Source of the DNA: Bacteroidota bacterium | Lineage (GTDB): Bacteria > Bacteroidota > Bacteroidia > Chitinophagales > Chitinophagaceae | NCBI GenBank assembly: GCA_029778965.1 | Contig: JAKPBL010000245.1 | Span: 1-7,038 of the forward strand | Length of the DNA: 7,038 bases | Direction: 5' to 3' | The notes under the pieces: model-generated | Told to the model about the DNA's origin: nothing | The model's database searches: none | The model's input: the letters and a program-made list of their open reading frames with translations, nothing else | Part shown: positions 5,489-7,038 of the stretch, one piece after another | Position numbering within the stretch: the stretch's first letter is position 1 | Layout of the letters: each line of letters opens with the position of its first letter | Made by a program: the position numbers and the translations under genes

Positions 5489-6775
5489 TTATGCTTTCTT
5501 TGTAAAGACTTTATATCCCCAGGCGTGCAGGTGCACGCCTTTTTTTATGGAGAAATCGACCTGCTCGCCACTGAACAGCTCTTCATACCAGCCCCCGGGC
5601 AGGTCGTTGTGGAACTGCACGAAAAAATCCGGGCGGTCGGACAAGTTGAGGACGACCAGCATAACGGCTTCGCCGTTTTGGCGAACAAAAGAGAAGACCT
5701 GTGCATCGGCATCGGTATGCAGCCGCCGGGTTTGTACGGCGGGATCACCGCCGCGTGCCGCGGGATGGGTGGCATGCAGGGTAAGCAGCTTTTTATAAAA
5801 GCCGTGCAGCGCAGAATGACCGTTCCACGCGATCGGGTCTTTATCGAAGAAGGCGAGCCGTTTGTAATTGGGTGCTTCCTGCCCGCTGTAGATCATCGGC
5901 ATTCCGTTCCAGGTAGCGCTGAATACGGCCAGTGGCAGGGTCAGGTTGCCGTATTTTTCATATTCAGTACCATTCCAACTGTTTTCGTCGTGGTTGCTGG
6001 TAAACCAGACTTTGAGTGCCGCGGGCGGATAGTTAGCATTGATCTTATTGAGCAGCCAGTCGAGCCCGGCGATATCGGTTCTGCCTTTGGCGAAGTCTTC
6101 TGTTTTGTGCATCCATTCCCAGGCATAGGTGGCGTCGAAAGCGTCGTGGTAATGCAGCTCTTCGCATTCGGCCAGCCAGAACAGTTTCTTACGGCGGTCG
6201 AGCTGGTGGCGGGCTTCTACCCAAAAATCCAGCGGAACGAGCATGGCCATGTCGCAGCGAAATCCGTCGATATCGGTTTCCCTGACCCAGAAATCCATCG
6301 CATCGATCATCGCCTGCCGCAGCGCGGGGTTGCCATAATCCAGGTCGATCACATCGTCCCACCCGTTGGTATCGTAGAAGTCGCCGTGCTCATTTTTCTT
6401 GAAATATTCGGGATGGGTATGGGTCCAGCTATGGCCATAGCCGGTATGATTGGCCACCCAGTCGATGATCACTTTCAGCCCCAGCGCATGGGCCTGGGTC
6501 ACGAGCGACCTGAAGTCGTCGATGCTGCCATATTCGGGGTTGGTGCTGGTGTAATCGCCGCAGGCGTAGTAGCTGCCGAGGGTGCCTTTTCTTTTTTCGG
6601 TGGCGATGGGTGTAATGGGCATGAACCACAATACCTGTACGCCCATGTCGCGCAGCCGCGGCATTTCCCGCGCGAAAGCGCGGAAATCTCCTTCGGGGCT
6701 GTATTGGCGAAGGTTGACCTCGTAAATATTGCTTTGGTGTGTCCAGTCTAACGGTACAAATCCGGTAAATGCCAT
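5489..6775 (-). CDS. GH13 alpha-amylase family glycoside hydrolase, cytoplasmic type
   Basis: The 428-residue product is a (beta/alpha)8-barrel enzyme acting on alpha-glucosidic bonds of maltodextrin-like substrates by a retaining mechanism. All four GH13 conserved regions are present: DWVANH (105-110); GFRCDMA with nucleophile Asp175; LAECE with acid/base Glu203; and TSNHDEN with transition-state stabiliser Asp263. GSYYACGDYTSTNPEYGS (67-84) is the usual early barrel loop. A beta-sandwich domain C occupies about residues 340-428. No signal peptide or lipobox is seen, so intracellular action is inferred. Exact specificity (amylase, neopullulanase-like or glucosidase) cannot be assigned. The start is ATG 6775. 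A poor -7 box, TTCATTTG (6794-6787), precedes it without a -33 match. Its 3' end carries the opposing protease gene's terminator in antisense, and no clear terminator for its own transcript was found. Confidence 0.93.
   Translation of the reverse strand: MAFTGFVPLDWTHQSNIYEVNLRQYSPEGDFRAFAREMPRLRDMGVQVLWFMPITPIATEKRKGTLGSYYACGDYTSTNPEYGSIDDFRSLVTQAHALGLKVIIDWVANHTGYGHSWTHTHPEYFKKNEHGDFYDTNGWDDVIDLDYGNPALRQAMIDAMDFWVRETDIDGFRCDMAMLVPLDFWVEARHQLDRRKKLFWLAECEELHYHDAFDATYAWEWMHKTEDFAKGRTDIAGLDWLLNKINANYPPAALKVWFTSNHDENSWNGTEYEKYGNLTLPLAVFSATWNGMPMIYSGQEAPNYKRLAFFDKDPIAWNGHSALHGFYKKLLTLHATHPAARGGDPAVQTRRLHTDADAQVFSFVRQNGEAVMLVVLNLSDRPDFFVQFHNDLPGGWYEELFSGEQVDFSIKKGVHLHAWGYKVFTKKA
5521..5546 (+). 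terminator. Intrinsic terminator of the Deg protease gene, inside the amylase coding region
   Basis: The plus strand reads AGGCGTGC (5521-5528), loop AGGT, then GCACGCCT (5533-5540) and six further Ts. This is a perfect 8-bp GC-rich stem with a tetraloop and T-tract, 32 bp past the protease stop codon. On the opposite strand the same bases encode about residues 410-418 (KKGVHLHAW) of the amylase. Confidence 0.88.
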
Positions 6776-6815
6776 AATAACAGTTTCAAATGAATCGGGA
6801 TGGGTGAAAATAAGA

Positions 6816-6823
6816 TAATTTTG
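6816..6823 (+). promoter_or_regulatory. -7 promoter box of ispH
   Basis: TAATTTTG matches the Bacteroidota -7 consensus TAnnTTTG exactly, 23 bp before the ispH ATG, implying a leader of under 20 nt. No TTG or TTTG lies at the expected 19-21 bp upstream, so the promoter is incomplete by consensus or relies on an activator. Confidence 0.5.
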
Positions 6824-6846
6824 CGGCTGGTTTATACAGGCGAGGC

Positions 6847-7038
6847 ATGAAACAATTCGAGGTTCCCGTTCATTACAGAAGTTCGCTGATCAGCGCTGTT
6901 AAAAAGCTGCGCCGCGAGGCCGACAAGCTGAAGAAGGATTTTAGTCCCACGTTGCTCGACGGCGGCCCGTTGCGTATTTACCTGGCCCGTCATTTCGGCT
7001 TCTGCTACGGCGTGGAGAATGCCATCGAGATCGCCTTC
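6847..7038 (+). CDS. ispH: 4-hydroxy-3-methylbut-2-enyl diphosphate reductase (3' partial)
   Basis: The first 64 codons are present and the frame is open to the window end. The motif ARHFGFCYGVENAIEIA (47-63) corresponds to 'GFCaGVxrAI' of IspH/LytB, so Cys53 is the first ligand of the iron-sulfur cluster (E. coli Cys12). The enzyme is the last step of the MEP pathway, reducing HMBPP to IPP and DMAPP. About 40 residues precede the usual start of the fold, including a charged helix (KKLRREADKLKKD). I recall this extension as typical of Bacteroidota IspH. The gene is divergent from the amylase gene, with 71 bp between the start codons. The other two cluster cysteines and the catalytic glutamate lie beyond the window. 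Confidence 0.93.
   Translation, partial: MKQFEVPVHYRSSLISAVKKLRREADKLKKDFSPTLLDGGPLRIYLARHFGFCYGVENAIEIAF

Noticed and set aside
5525..6751. 408-codon open frame on the plus strand opposite the amylase gene
   Set aside because: The amylase frame holds all GH13 catalytic residues. The antisense product has no motif, and its start lies in the protease terminator hairpin.

Overview
The window reads as chromosomal housekeeping DNA from a Bacteroidota bacterium, most likely a relative of the Chitinophagaceae. This placement rests on three things: protein styles remembered from that group (a stand-alone PASTA protein behind D-Ala-D-Ala ligase, a LuxC-like acyl-CoA reductase divergent from a dicluster ferredoxin, and an IspH with an N-terminal extension); -7 boxes matching the Bacteroidota consensus TAnnTTTG; and the absence of clear Shine-Dalgarno sequences. 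No mobile element, CRISPR array, tRNA or rRNA gene was seen, and I found no convincing novel multigene system. The unusual signals are regulatory and architectural.

Layout. At 1-99 (+) lies the 3' end of a gene resembling a class III adenylate/guanylate cyclase. Converging on it is a minus-strand cluster read from high to low coordinates: D-Ala-D-Ala ligase (2302-1313), a membrane-anchored three-PASTA protein (1271-444) and a single-domain rhodanese (431-123). Gaps of 41 and 12 bp suggest one operon. The first two genes fit peptidoglycan precursor synthesis and peptidoglycan sensing or binding. Upstream, separated by 178 bp rich in RNA hairpins, is a minus-strand 2x[4Fe-4S] ferredoxin (2828-2481). 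It diverges from an acyl-CoA reductase (2886-3887, +) across 57 bp, with the ferredoxin promoter reaching into the reductase coding region.

Next comes a DegP/HtrA-type periplasmic serine protease (4001-5488, +), preceded by a 45-bp imperfect dyad. Its stop codon directly abuts the stop codon of a convergent cytoplasmic-type GH13 alpha-amylase family gene (6775-5489, -). The protease terminator appears to lie inside the amylase coding sequence. Finally, a divergent partial ispH gene (6847 to the window end, +) of the MEP isoprenoid pathway starts behind an exact TAnnTTTG box.

Together the genes cover envelope construction and quality control (Ddl, PASTA, Deg protease, isoprenoid precursors), redox chemistry (ferredoxin, IspH, acyl-CoA reductase) and glucan breakdown. 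The only long open frames not annotated are antisense shadows.
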